Shown here: piece after piece, positions 10,226 to 23,401 of the stretch
How positions within the stretch are numbered: the first letter of the stretch is position 1
Layout: every line of letters begins with the position of its first letter
Assembly (NCBI RefSeq): GCF_030272615.1
Contig: NC_081410.1
Location: 221,453,415 to 221,517,414, forward strand
Direction of reading: 5' to 3'
DNA from: Cryptomeria japonica
Taxonomy: Eukaryota; Streptophyta; Pinopsida; Cupressales; Cupressaceae
DNA length: 64,000 nucleotides
Program-made: the position numbers and the translations under genes
Notes under the pieces: model-generated
What the model was told of the DNA's origin: nothing
Databases searched by the model: none
The model's input: only the letters and a program-made list of their open reading frames with translations

Positions 10226-10559
10226 ACTCCACTGGCAGGAGACTCTTCATCTAACTAAAGGAAAATCCTTTGGGGGTTTGGCAACAAATTGAAAAACATG
10301 CTAATATACCCTCGATTGATGGTGAGAAGTTGAATTACTTCTTTACCGGTAGATGAGTTAAGTTATAACTTAACCGGCAAGCATTAAATGTGGTAGTTGG
10401 AGAAAATAACATTAAGCAAGTGTTTTGGCTCCTTTTTCATTCACCGAGCATTCAAATCTTCGAGAGTGCGAAAACTCCCGAGCGAAGGCATCCTTAGCGA
10501 AGAAGTGAAGCAGTTCATCCAAGCACTCATCCCTAAGGTAGTTTGAGGTATTTATAACT
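10226..10559 (+). other. RE2 spacer between Gag-like ORF and ORF2
   Basis: No open frame. The start (actggcaggagactcttcat) is conserved with the RE6 spacer at about 40420-40450. Farther down the two copies diverge. RE6 has a ttataaag box here that RE2 lacks. Confidence 0.6.
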
Positions 10560-10610
10560 ATGGCTTCCTCATCCACTCCTGAATTTATTGCAAACTCTAC
10601 TGTTATCAAA
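10560..10610 (+). pseudogene. RE2 ORF2, first 17 codons (split by RE3)
   Basis: The ATG at 10560 starts MASSSTPEFIANSTVIK, almost the same as the RE6 ORF2 start (MASSSSVPEFVANPT). The reading frame is cut by RE3, with the target site tcaaa at 10606-10610. It resumes at 24433. Comparison with RE6 decided this start. Confidence 0.8.
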
Positions 10611-13377
10611 TGTGAGGCCTCACCTCGACTCAGTCTGACATTCAGTGGATTTTATATTTAGACTATTATGGATACTTTATTTTGATGCATTTTGAGACTT
10701 AGAACTTACATGATTTCAGGATTTGGATAACATTGCTATGTTTTGATGATTTACTTATATGCTTTATGAGATAGAACACTGCATGATTGTTAGATAGGAT
10801 GATATTGCAATGATAGATGTCGTTATTTAATTTGCAGGACTTTGCTATGATAATAGAACTATGATGTATGGTTAAGTTTATGTGAATTGGGATGAAATTG
10901 TTTATGAGAACTTTGCTTGACAAAAGATGTATTTAATCTGTGCTGATGAAAATTGTATCCAAGTGATGATGTGTATTGTTATTCCTTTGAATTATATTAT
11001 ATGTGGATATTTGAAAGTACTAATGTGTTAAATGAGATGCGCAGGAAATTTACCATGTGACCATGGAAAATTACGGAGAACCAAACCTAGACTTATGTAT
11101 GTTCGTAAGCCAGGGTTTGTCTATTTGGAGAGACAACACCCCGTTTGTGTTGTATTTTATTCGTAATAGTATATGCTGCATGAGTGTTAAGTGTTATTTA
11201 AATTTAATGTGTAAAAAACCACAAGAGACAATTCCATGTTTTAATTTGTAAAAGTGTTTTATTTGTGTCACTTGACACATGTGTGGATTTAAATTTAAAT
11301 GTTTTATTTGTGTCTCTTGGTGGGAAAGTGTTTAACTATAGTTTTTCTTAAATAATATAATGCGTTGTCATAAATACTTTGGGAATATAATCTTTGGAGT
11401 GGTCAACATATGTTTGACCTGAAAATAAACTTCAGAGGGGTTTAAAATGGGTTAAATGAACACCTAGGGGTAGTTTAATAGGGTTTCCTAAAGCCCATAA
11501 GGTATACCTAGGGGTTAGGGGTAATTTTAGGCAAGTTTCTACTTTTTAATGATCTTTTTAACGCTTTAAAAATTGGCTTTTTTGAGTTGTGCGAAAATTG
11601 AAAATTAGAAGTTTAAATTTAATTGAGATTTTTCCTTTTGGAATGAGAGTCTTTTTGCATTCTGCTTTTCTTTCTTTTTTTTGTTTTTTAGAAACTTGTG
11701 AGAACTCAGAGAATGGGCTTCTTAAGAAAGATTTTTGGGAATTGGAGGGTAATCACCCACTCTCCATTTTTGGAGACGAGAAATTTTGAAAAGAAAATAA
11801 TAGTTTGGAATAGAAAAATTGACTAAGGGTAGAAGGAAAAAGATTCGTGGATTGGGCAGCTCTTCCTCAAATTTCAAAAACTACCATTGGGCAGATTAAG
11901 GTTGGTTTGATCATTCCTTAAAATGGTTATTTTCTTGCATGTGTTTGAGTGTATGAATGGTGAAAGAAATCTGTGTTTTTGTGTATGTCTTGTTTTAGAA
12001 TTTCATTTGAAAATCCTTCATTATGCTTGTTGTGTTTTGGGAGTTTTCTCAAGACCTCTTACTCTTGGGAGAGAAGAGGATCTTGTGGGTGGTAGCAGTG
12101 ACAACCCTCGAGTGAGAGACTCTCGTTTTGAGAGCGATCACAAGGGATCTTTGTGTGACCCTTGCTGCATGGCCTGTTTGTGCAATGGAGGTCATAAGGA
12201 GGGATATAAGGCTAGAATGCCTTTGGGGGGCATAAGGAATATGGGGTTGAGATTCTTGATACATTTATTGTGTCATGAGGTGGCTACTTGTTTTTCCATA
12301 CTTGCAGTTCTCCTCAGGGTATTGGTCCACTACCACCCTTGAAAAGATCATCACCAAAGTGTGGTGCTATGAAGCCAAGTTGGGAGTGTGTCTGAAAATC
12401 TGTATGTATTTTTGCCTTCTATGTGTTTGCCTATTTGTTACTCGTCTAGGAATTGGTTCTCCGAGCTCGGGGGTGGCTACCAGTTAGCCTAGGCTGGGAG
12501 GTAAGCACTCCGTGGTCATATTGTGTTTTATTATGCAGGAAAAGTCAGGAGAAGAGAATAGGAACAGTGAAAAGATGCAGAAGATTATTGTTGAAGATAC
12601 TTAAATCCATTTGTAATTATTTGTTTAAATTTGTTAGTAGAAAAATACCTCGTTCGTTGAATGAGAAGCAAGTTGTAATTTTTGAGATAGGGCATGAGAT
12701 TTAATATTGTAGTTAAATAAAGAAACATCTTGTAATATTCGCAGAATTTTGAAAGAGTTGTAAAAAGCCAGATATGTTTCTATTTCTATTTTGAAAAGTA
12801 AAGGGATTGCTTGATTTGCATGCAAAAGCTTCTTTTGTAATATAAAAAAAAAAAAGAAAATCAGTTTTATTTAAATCTGAGTTCTTCCTTTTAGCTGAGA
12901 ATCTATCTCCAATTTAATTGCAGAAAATCATGATTTGTATTTGCTGTTAACATGTAAATAAATTAGTTGTTTTATTAGTTGAGAAATGAATGAATCTATT
13001 TATTATAAAAAAGTATATTGTATTTCTAAATAGCATTTCTTAAATTGTATTTCTAATTAGTGTTGATAAAAAGCTTAACAATAGATTTGCTTCATTCTTT
13101 TATTAGCAATTAAAATAAATAAATAAAAAGAGCCTAAGTTTATATACCAATTATATATATATATATATATGTGCGCATGTAATTTGATTTTACATGATGT
13201 TTTTCTTTGTTATTTTGTTTTAAAAGAAAAAAAAAATTTGCATGTAAATCTTATTGGAAAAAAATATATTTGTATATTTTCACCCTTATAACTTTTATAT
13301 TTATAAATATATATAAAATATATTTTAAAATAATAATAATAATAATAAAAAAAAAGGATTTTGGTTGCTCGCGGACC

Positions 13378-13550
13378 CCACTGTGTGTGCACACAGTGTG
13401 GGCCGTGCGGCTTTCACTGTGCGTACACACAGTGTGGGCCGCTTCGGCTCCCACTGTGTGGACACACAGTGGTGTGAGCCGCTAGCGGCTCCCACTGTGT
13501 GGACACACAGTGGTGCCGTGCCGCCACTATGCGTTCACACAGTGGCGCCC
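13378..13550 (+). repeat. Palindrome array in RE3 5' LTR (5 units)
   Basis: Five near-perfect 20-bp palindromes of the form cactgtgtgNNcacacagtg occur about 35-45 bp apart. They are separated by GC-rich spacers that hold their own small inverted repeats (ccgcttcgg, gccgctagcggc). Each can form a hairpin. The surroundings are about 30 percent GC. The 3' LTR has six units. Confidence 0.85.
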
Positions 13551-13803
13551 TCGGCCCGTTGCCCTTCACCAAAACCTGCAACAACAAAAAATGGCCGTCG
13601 CCATGGGGGTTCGGCCCTGTGGAAATTTGGTGGTAATAAAAACAAAGAGATTAAACCCTAGCCCAAGTAGGGCTAGGGTAAATGAAATAAAAATATTATG
13701 ATAGTTTAGAGTTGTTTAATATATATATATAAAAAAATAGATCCCTAATTAGGGTTGGAAAAATATTGACTATTATATTGGTTAGTTATTATTTCTTTAA
13801 AGG

Positions 13804-13806
<3 letters not shown>

Positions 13807-13847
<41 letters not shown>

Positions 13848-13856
13848 TGGTTGTAT
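13807..13856. repeat. (TA)n microsatellite in RE3 5' LTR
   Basis: About 25 TA repeats. The equivalent tract in the 3' LTR (about 23910-23930) is much shorter. Another AT tract lies at about 13147-13170. Confidence 0.9.
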
Positions 13857-14347
13857 TTTTTTTGGAGTATGTATTTAATAGAGATTTAAATATATAAATA
13901 CCTCCGCATGATTCCTAATAGGAGGTAAAAGAAAGAGAAATATACAATTTTAAGAATAAAGCCTAGTATTATAATTTCAAATGTATTTAATGTGATAAAT
14001 GCTTAATTTTGTCCTAGTTAATTTAATTAGAGCATTAAAATTTAAAAAAGGATGTTTAGACTATATAGTCATATTGAAGATTGAATTAATTTTCCTCTCC
14101 TATTTCTTTAACGTGATTGATTTTAATAAAATTTAATGACTAGGTATCTCGTGGAGATAAAATTAGACCAGTTAGATTTCCGCAAATATAATTAAACAAT
14201 AATCGATGCTTGGTTCGTTTCAGAATTAGCTCGAATATAGTTATGGCAAATTCATTAACGCTTGTCGTGTGAACGAACTTGTTAATTAATTAGTATTTAA
14301 AAAAAAAAATCGTTCCATTTTTGCCCTAAATTTTGGGCATGACATTT

Positions 14348-14360
14348 TGGTATCAGAGCA
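14348..14360 (+). other. RE3 primer binding site
   Basis: The sequence tggtatcagagca lies 3 bases after the LTR end and matches the complement of tRNA-iMet. Confidence 0.9.
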
Positions 14361-14516
14361 AGGTTTCCACACTAGGAACCTTACTCCACTTACGTTTCGC
14401 CTTAGAATATTTAAAATTATTTTGTTAAATTGATTTTATCAGACTTTTGAATTTAATTGAATTAATATTATTCTAAAAGAAATTAATTAATTACTTTGCC
14501 TTATTTTCCTCATAGG

Positions 14517-17500
14517 ATGCCTCCAACGACGCGACAAGCTTGCAAGCGCGGACGGGGTCCTAGACGTGTGCGCATAGCACGCGAAGAGGTAGAGAGGGAG
14601 GCATCGGTTCCAGAGGAGAACCCAGGAGCACCTCCCGAACAACCAAATGAACCTAACCGAGACCTGTTAGCAGCCATTCAGAATCTTATTGGCATAGTTC
14701 AGGAAAGGATCCCAGCAGAGAACCCTCAGGTTAGAAGTCGTGACTCTGGGAGTCATAGATCTGTTGATAGAGAACGAAGCAGGAGCCCAGCTCCGATTCC
14801 TGTAGAGAGTCAGGGTGGTAATGAGCCAAAGTCTGTGCATATGCCAGGACCACCTCCAGCGGTGGAACCAGTTTTTTTTGAGAGAGCTCGTCGAGATCCA
14901 GGGGATCTCATTAGGGAGGTCATGCGCCTCCAACCACCATCCTTCGGAGGGTCTACAGATGGAGTAGAGGCCGAGGCATGGCTTCTGAGTCTTGAGAGGT
15001 GCTTTGCGTTGCGTTCTTATGAGAGCAACTTGAAAGCACGTGTTGCAGTTCATCTTCTGAGAGGGACAACCTCCACTTGGTGGAGACAGGAAGAGTACAA
15101 ATGCGGATTAGTTCCTGATACTCTCACTTGGGAGATATTCACAGAGAGGTTCCATGAGAGGTACCTATCAGAACACTTCAGGCAGCGTCGTATAGACGAA
15201 TTTCATGATCTCCAACAAAAGGGCTTGTCATTAACCCAGTATGAGAGTAAATTCTTTGAGTTGTTGCCTTATGTAGATTATCTTAAGGATGAGAAACTTC
15301 TTGTAAACCGCTTCATCAGGGGATTAAATGCCGGTATAGCCGGGCCTGTTAGGATGTCCGCTCCAGAGAGCCTTCGGGTTGCTGTAGAGAAGGCACTGAT
15401 TGTCGAGGAAATACAGGTCAGACCACAGGACAATAGGGATCGATTTCAGAACCGAAATCCCGCACCTCAGACTTATGGATTCCAGAAACCACATTGGAAA
15501 GGAAACAACCGAAATTCTCAAGGGTTCTCCAAACCCCTTCTTCCACAACAGACACCATAGAACCAAAGGCAGAAGCCTCCACAGTATCAGCAGGGCTCCA
15601 AGCCCAAGCAGTGGCAGACTCAGGGACAGAAACGAGATCAGAGAGCATAGGGGCAGTGCACACAGCCGGCGAGGACTCAACAGTCCTCCAGGGGTGGGTA
15701 CAGCGGATCCAGTAGGAAAGGAGGTCAGGCATTCTCTAGGCCTCAGGGTGCCCAGTTTCAGGCACGGGGTGCTTGCTTTACATGTGGAGCCATGGGGCAT
15801 ATGGCGAGGGATTGCCCTCAGGGACAGGTGGCAGGGAGTCAGCGGATGGCCGCTTCAGAGCCGACAATTGGTAATATGGGCAGGTCCCATAGAGTATTCG
15901 CAACGGTCGACAACCGCCAGGCTGAGCATCAGGCCACGGTTATCGAATCTTCAGGTATAATCAAACATAACAATGTATCTATTTTGTTTGATTCAGGAGC
16001 TACTGACTCCTTTATATCTCCATTGGTTGTGGAGCGTTGCGGGCTAGTGGCAACTAGACATGGTGTCAGTTGGGAAGTGGAATTAGCTTTAGGGGCTAGA
16101 GTGTCAGTGGAATCAGAGGTTAGGGCATGTCAGCTGTAGATTGGCAAGAGAACCACTTTAGTAGACCTTAGAGTGACTCCACTTGGATCTTACGGAATCG
16201 TACTTGGCATGGATTGGCTTTATGCCCACAGAGCCAAGATGGATTGCCGCTTGAGAAAGATCGAGTGTGAGGATGATCATGGTTCGCCCGTAGTTATTAC
16301 CGGGATTCAGAGGCCCATGTCTCTTCGTATGATCTCCGCAATGCAGCTTAAGCGGAGCATGCGGAAGGGATGTCAGCTTTTTGCTATCACTATCAGTGAC
16401 AGAGGAGAAGAGGAAGAAAAAGAAACATCGCTCGATGACCATCCTATCCTTAAGGGATATTCAGATGTTTTTCCTTCAGAGTTATCGGGAATGCCTCCCC
16501 GTAGAGAAATTGATTTTCATATAGACCTAGTACCAGGAGCCAAGCCAGTTTCCAGAGCACCTTATATGATGACCACAAATGAGATAAATGAACTTAAAAT
16601 ACAGCTTGAGGAACTCCTTGAGAAGGGTCATATTCGTCCTAGCGTATCCCCTTGGGGTGCACCAGTCATCTTCGTTAAGAAGAAGGATGGATCTCTCCGA
16701 TTCTGTATAGATTATCGATAGCTAAATAAAGTAACCATCAAGAACCGATATCCTTTGCCCAGAATTGATGATTTATTCCACCAACTTCAGGGTGCCAAAG
16801 TCTTTTCCAAAATAGATCTGAAGTCAGGATACCATCAGTTGAGAATAGTGGAAAGTGATATCCACAAGACCGCATTTCGCACTAGATATGGTCACTATGA
16901 GTTTACCGTAGTCCCGTTCGGACTTACGAATGCACCAGCAGTTTTTATGAGCCTCATGAATGGGGTGTTCCGTACCTTTCTGGACCGTTTTGTTGTTGTG
17001 TTCCTCGATGATATACTGATATATTCTCGGAATGAGAAGGAGCATGAGGAGCACCTAAAACAGGTATTGCAGTGTTTGCGGGATAATCAGTTGTTTGGCA
17101 GCCTATCGAAGTGTGCTTTCTTTCGGTCTGAGGTTAAGTACCTTGGGCACGTTATTTCCGATGATGGGATCTCAGTTGACCCATCAAAGATTAGGGCTAT
17201 TATGGATTGGCTAGTGCTTACCAGTGTGACAGAGGTCAGGAGTTTTATGGGCTTAGCAGGGTATTACCGACGTTTTGTCGAGGGTTTCTCCAGAGTCGCA
17301 CACCCTATTACTTCTCTTCAGCGTAAAGGGAAGAAATTTGAGTGGACAGAGAAGTGCGAGAAGGCCTTTCAGGAACTCAAGAAGGCACTTATTAGCACTC
17401 CTATCCTTGTTGTACCAGATCCTACAACTGACTTCATGGTTTGTACAGATGCTTCACTAGAGGGTTTAGGGGCAGTTCTTATGCAGGATGGTAGGGCCAT

Positions 17501-19284
17501 AGCTTTCGAGTCTAGGAAACTTAAGACTCATCAACTTAATTATCCCACTCACGACCTTGAGCTCGCAGCAGTAGTGCATGCACTTGTGAGGTGGAGACAC
17601 TTCCTTTTAGGACATCACTTCGAGTTGCATTCAGATCATCAGGGTCTTCAGTACATCTTCACTCAGCCGAACCTTAATGCACGTCAGAGGAGATGGATGG
17701 AGTTCTTGTGCAAATATGATTTTGATGTCCACTACATCAAGGGAAAGGAAAATGTAGTTGCAGATGCCTTGAGTAGGACACGTCACGAGGTTTACACCAT
17801 ATCCATGGGCATGGACTTGAGAGACCGTATACTACAGCACTTGTCAGAGGATGGATGGTATGCAGGGGGTTTGTCAGGTAATACGATCTCAGGTTACTCT
17901 AGAAGGAAAATATGTGGATTATTCTTTGGAGTCTGATGGACTATTATGCCACAGAGGGTGCATTTATGTACCTTCCTCCGGAGGGTTGCGAGAGTTCATT
18001 GTCACGGAGGCTCGTAGAGCTCCTTATGCAGTGCATCCCGGGGTTAAGAAGTTGCATGCTGACTTGAGGCAATTGTATCATTGGCCGAGAATGCGGCAGC
18101 TCATTGCTGAGATAGTAGCTCGATGCCTCGAGTGTCAGAGGGTAAAGGCGGAGCACCGCCATCCCGGTGGGTTGCTTCAGTCTCATGCTATACCAGAGTG
18201 GAAGTGGGATACTATATCCATGGATTTCATCATTGGTCTTCCTATGTCTTCTCATCGCCATGATGCTATCTTGGTGACAGTTGACAAGTTGACAAAAGTA
18301 GCTCACTTTTCACCAGTTCGTACTACATTCACAGCTCCAGCAGTAGCACATGTGTTCTTGTGAGACATTGTTAGACTTCATGGCGTGCCCCGCAAGATTA
18401 TTTCTAATAGGGATTCTCTTTTCACTTCTTCCTTTTGGAAGTCATTGCAGGCAGCTATGGGCACTAAGCTCAATTTCAGTACAGCCTATCACCCGGAGAC
18501 AGATGGTCAGACAGAGAGGGTCAATCAGGTGTTAGAGGATATGCTTCGCATGTACGCCATGGATCATCAGACCCGGTGGGAGGAGTATCTCCCCTTAGTG
18601 GAGTTTGCCTATAACAATGGGCAACACACTTCTTTGGGGATGCCACCCTATTAGGCATTATACGGCAGGCCTTGCAGGACGCCCTTGAGTTGGGATCGCA
18701 TAGAGGATAGAGTTGCTATTGGTCCTGAGTTAGTTCGGGATATGGAACAGCAGGTGGATTTGATTAGGCAGCGTCTCAGAGAGGCTCAGGATAGACAGAA
18801 GAAATATGCTGATGCAAAGAGGATAGATCATAGCTACTTGGTTGGAGACAGAGTTTTCTTGAGAGTGCGACCGCATAAGAGTCCAATCCGTTACGGAAAG
18901 GGTTCTAAGCTCGCACCTTGCTTTGTAGGACCTTTTGAGATTCTTGAGAGGATAGGCCCAGTTGCCTACCATTTAGCTTTGCCACCTAGCCTGTCACGCA
19001 TCCACGATGTGTTTCATGTTTCAGTTTTGAGAAAATATATCTATGATGAGTCTCACATTTTAGATTGGGATGCCTTGCAGGTGGAGTCGGATGGGCAGCT
19101 AGCTTTGGAGCCCATTCACATTTTGGCACGCCGGACATTGGCCCTTCGAGGTCGAGAGCTGGACCAGGTTAGGGTCCAGTGGGATTGTTATGATGAGGTT
19201 ACGGCTTCATGGGAGGATGCAACACGTATGAGATCAGAATACCCCCACCTCTTTGATGAACTCCAGGAGGAAGTTCATGCCTAG
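14517..19284 (+). pseudogene. RE3 gag-pol polyprotein, inactivated
   Basis: The start is taken as the ATG at 14517 (MPPTTRQACKRGRG). Gag capsid with the WLLSLERCF and TWWRQEEY type motifs lies at about 14930-15400. The zinc knuckle CFTCGAMGHMARDC is at 15774-15815, protease LFDSGATDSF at about 15984, RT with FLDD at 17001-17012, RNase H with TDAS at about 17446, and integrase with its HHCC motif at about 18030-18140. A chromodomain-like tail lies at 19060-19284. TAG stops are at 15558, 15648, 16137, 16719 and 18652, and TGA is at 18361. An extra G in the run 17865-17869 shifts the frame. The second integrase aspartate reads SNRD instead of SDRD at about 18405. Each nonsense codon fits a C-to-T change. 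Confidence 0.92.
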
Positions 19285-19732
19285 AGGGGGAGGATGTGAG
19301 GCCTCACCTTGACTCAGTCAGACATTCAGTGGATTTTATATTTAGACTATTATGGATACTTTATTTTGATGCATTTTGAGACTTAGAACTTACATGATTT
19401 CAGGATTTGGATAACATTGCTATGTTTTGATGATTTACTTGTATGCTTTATGAGATAGAACACTGCATGATTGTTAGATAGGATGATATTGCAATGATAG
19501 ATGTCATTATTTAATTTGTAGGACTTTGCTATGATAATAGAACTATGATGTATGGTTAAGTTTATGTGAATTGGGATGAAATTGTTTATGAGAACTTTGC
19601 TTGACAAAAGATGTATTTAATCTGTGCTGATGAAAATTGTATCCAAGTGATGATGTGTATTGTTATTCCTTTGAATTATATTATATGTGGATATTTGAAA
19701 GTACTAATGTGTTAAATGAGATGCGCAGGAAA
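18374..19732 (+). repeat. Internal tandem duplication in RE3, unit 1 (1359 bp)
   Basis: The unit runs from gacttcatggcgtgcccc in integrase, through the polypurine tract (about 19282-19294), into the first 438 bp of LTR (19295-19732). It is followed directly by a second copy starting at 19733. It therefore leaves a stray LTR head inside the element. Confidence 0.93.
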
Positions 19733-20642
19733 GACTTCATGGCGTGCCCCGCAAGATTATTTCTGACAGGGATTCTCTTTTCACTCTTCCTTTTGGAAGT
19801 CATTGCAGGCAGCTATGGGCACTAAGCTCAATTTCAGTATAGCCTATCACCCAGAGATAGATGGTCAGACAGAGAGGGTCAATCAGGTGTTAGAGGATAT
19901 GCTTCGCATGTACGTCATGGATCATCAGACCCGGTGGGAAGAGTATCTCCCCTTAGTGGAGTTTGCCTATAACAATGGGCATCACACTTCTTTGGGGATG
20001 CCACCCTATCAGGCATTATACGACAGGCCTTGCAGGACGCCCTTGAGTTGGGATCGCATAGAGGATAGAGTTGCTATTGGTCCTGAGTTAGTTCGAGATA
20101 TGGAATAGCAGGTGGATTTGATTAGGCAGCGTCTCAGAGAGGCTCAGGATAGACAGAAGAAATATGCTAATGCAAAGAGGATAGATCATAGCTACTTGGT
20201 TGGAGACAGAGTTTTCTTGAGAGTGCGACCGCATAAGAGTCCAATTCGTTACGGAAAGGGTTCTAAGCTCGCACCTCGCTTTGTAGGACCTTTTGAGATT
20301 CTTGAGAGGATAGGCCCAGTTGCCTACCGTTTAGCTTTGCCACCTAGCCTGTCACGCATCCACGATGTGTTTCATGTTTCAGTTTTGAGAAAATATATCT
20401 ATGAAGAGTCTCACATTTTAGATTGGGATGCCTTGCAGGTGGAGTCGGACGGGCAACTAGCTTTGGAGCCCATTCGCATTTTGGCACGCCGGACATTGGC
20501 CCTTCGAGGTCGAGAGCTGGACCAGGTTAGGGTCCAGTGGGATTGTTATGATGAGGTTACGGCTTCATGGGAGGACGCAACACGTATGAGATCAGAATAC
20601 CCCCACCTCTTTGATGAACTCCAGGAGGAAGTTCATGCCTAG
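19733..20642 (+). pseudogene. RE3 second integrase C-terminus (duplicate)
   Basis: Duplicate of the integrase core end and chromodomain-like tail. It keeps the catalytic-region SDRD wording lost in the first copy and has CAG where the first copy has TAG at 18652. It carries its own TAG at 20106-20108, where the first copy has CAG. One base is missing near 19784 compared with the first copy, which shifts the frame. The last residues, FDELQEEVHA, are identical in both copies. Confidence 0.9.
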
Positions 20643-20652
20643 AGGGGGAGGA
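20642..20652 (+). other. RE3 polypurine tract
   Basis: The tract gagggggagga lies directly before the 3' LTR. An identical tract precedes the stray LTR head at 19295. Confidence 0.85.
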
Positions 20653-23363
20653 TGTGAGGCCTCACCTCGACTCAGTCAGACATTCAGTGGATTTTATATT
20701 TAGACTATTATGGATACTTTATTTTGATGCATTTTGAGACTTAGAACTTACATGATTTCAGGATTTGGATAACATTGCTATGTTTTGATGATTTACTTGT
20801 ATGCTTTATGAGATAGAACACTGCATGATTGTTAGATAGGATGATATTGCAATGATAGATGTCGTTATTTAATTTGCAGGACTTTGCTATGATAATAGAA
20901 CTATGATGTATGGTTAAGTTTATGTGAATTGGGATGAAATTGTTTATGAGAACTTTGCTTGACAAAAGATGTATTTAATCTGTGCTGATGAAAATTGTAT
21001 CCAAGTGATGATGTGTATTGTTATTCCTTTGAATTATATTATATGTGGATATTTGAAAGTACTAATGTGTTAAATGAGATGCGCAGGAAATTTACCATGT
21101 GACCATGGAAAATTACGGAGAACCAAACCTAGACTTATGTATGTTCGTAAGCCAGGGTTTGTCTATTTGGAGAGACAACACCCCGTTTGTGTTGTATTTT
21201 ATTCGTAATAGTATATGCTGCATGAGTGTTAAGTGTTATTTAAATTTAATGTGTAAACAACCACAAGAGACAATTCCATGTTTTAATTTGTAAAAGTGTT
21301 TTATTTGTGTCACTTGACACATGTGTGGATTTAAATTTAAATGTTTTATTTGTGTCTCTTGGTGGGAAAGTGTTTAACTATAGTTTTTCTTAAATAATAT
21401 AATGCGTTGTCATAAATACTTTGGGAATATAATCTTTGGAGTGGTCAACGTATGTTTGACCCGAAAATAAACTTCAGAGGGATTTAAAATGGGTTAAATG
21501 AACACCTAGGGGTAGTTTAATAGGGTTTCCTAAAGCCCATAAGGTATACCTAGGGGTTAGGGGTAATTTTAGGCAAGTTTCTACTTTTTAATGATCTTTT
21601 TCACGCTTTAAAAATTGGCTTTTCTGAGTTGTGCGAAAATTGAAAATTAGAAGTTTAAATCTAATTGAGATTTTTCCTTTTGGAATGAGAGTCTTTTTGC
21701 ATTCTGCTTTTCTTTCTTTTTTTTGGTTTTTAGAAACTTGTGAGAACTTAGAGAATGGGCTTCTTAAGCAAGATTTTTGGGAATTGGAGGGTAATCACCC
21801 ACTCTCCATTTTTGGAGACAAGAGAAATTTTGAAAAGAAAATAATAGTTTGGAATAGAAAAATTGACTAAGGGTAGAAGGAAAAAGATTCGTGGATTGGG
21901 CAGCTCTTCCTCAAATTTCAAAAACTACCATTGGGCAGATTAAGGTTGGTTTGATCATTCCTTAAAATGGTTATTTTCTTGCATGTGTTTGAGTGTATGA
22001 ATGGTGAAAGAAATCTGTGTTTTTGTGTATGTCTTGTTTTAGAATTTCATTTGAAAATCCTTCATTATGCTTGTTGTGTTTTGGGAGTTTTCTCAAGACC
22101 TCTTACTCTTGGGAGAGAAGAGGATCTTGTGGGTGGTAGCAATGACAACCCTCGAGTGAGAGACTCTCGTTTTGAGAGTGATCACAATGGATCTTTGTGT
22201 GACCCTTGCCGCATGGCCTGTTTGTGCAATGGGGGTCATAAGGAGGGATATAAGGCTAGAATGTCTTTGGGGGGCATAAGGAATATGGGGTTGAGATTCT
22301 TGATACATTTATTGTGCAATGAGGTGGCTACTTGTTTTTCCATACTTGCAGTTCTCCTCAGGGTATTGGTCCACTACCACCCTTGAAAAGATCATCACCA
22401 AAGTGTGGTGCTGTGAAGCCAAGTTGGGAGTGTGTCTGAAAATCTGTATGTATTTTTGCCTTCTATGTGTTTGCCTGTTTGTTACCCATCTAGGAATTGG
22501 TTCTCCGAGCTCGGGGGTGGCTACCAGTTAGCCTAGGCTGGGAGGTGAGCACTCCGTGGTCATATTGTATTTTATTATGCAGGAAAAGTCAGGAGAAGAG
22601 AATAGGAACAGTGAAAAGATGCAGAAGATTATTGTTGAAGATACTTAAATCCATTTGTAGTTATTTGTTTAAATTTGTTAGTAGAAAAATACCTCGTTCG
22701 TTGAATGAGAAGCAAGTTGTAATTTTTGAGATAGGGCATGAGATTTAATATTGTAGTTAAATAAAGAAACATCTTGTAATATTTGCAGAATATTGAAAGA
22801 GTTGTAAAAAGCCAGATATGTTTCTATTTCTATTTTGAAAAGTAAAGGGATTGTTTGATTTGCATGCAAAAGCTTCTTTTGTAATATAAAAAAAAATAAA
22901 AATCAATTTTATTTAAATCTGAGTTCTTCCTTTTAGCTGAGAATCTATCTCCAATTTAATTGCAGAAAATCATGATTTGTATTTGTTGTTAACATGTAAA
23001 TAAATTAGTTGTTTTATTAGTTGAGAAATCAATGAATCTATTTATTATAAAAAAGTATATTGTATTTCTAAATAGCATTTCTTAAATTGTATTTCTAAAT
23101 TGTATTTCTAATTAGTGTTGATAAAAAGCTTAACAATAGATTTGCTTCATTCTTTTATCAGCAATTAAAATAAATAAAGAAAAAGAGCCTAAGTTTATAT
23201 ACCAATTATATATATATATATATATATGCGCATGTAATTTGATTTTACATGATGTTTTTCCTTGTTATTTTGTTTTAAAAGAAAAAAAAAATTGCATGTA
23301 AATCTTATTGGAAAAAAATATATTTGTATATTTTCACCCTTATAACTTTTATATTTATAAATT

Positions 23364-23401
<38 letters not shown>

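Larger units (their letters stand above)
10611..14344 (+). repeat. RE3 5' LTR (3734 bp)
   Basis: It starts tgtgaggcctcacc and ends gggcatgaca. It includes a GC-rich hairpin array near 13377-13550 and a (TA)n tract. Open frames inside, such as 11923-12342, also occur in the 3' LTR but have no recognisable domain. The transcription start is not clear. Confidence 0.93.

Noticed and set aside
11923-12342. 139-codon ORF in the RE3 5' LTR, also at 21967-22386
   Set aside because: Its presence in both LTRs follows from LTR duplication. There is no recognisable domain, and it lies in an LTR.
13378-13550. Regular palindromic repeats looked like a CRISPR array
   Set aside because: Spacers are short, GC-rich and similar to one another, the array lies in an LTR of a plant retrotransposon, and no cas gene is present.
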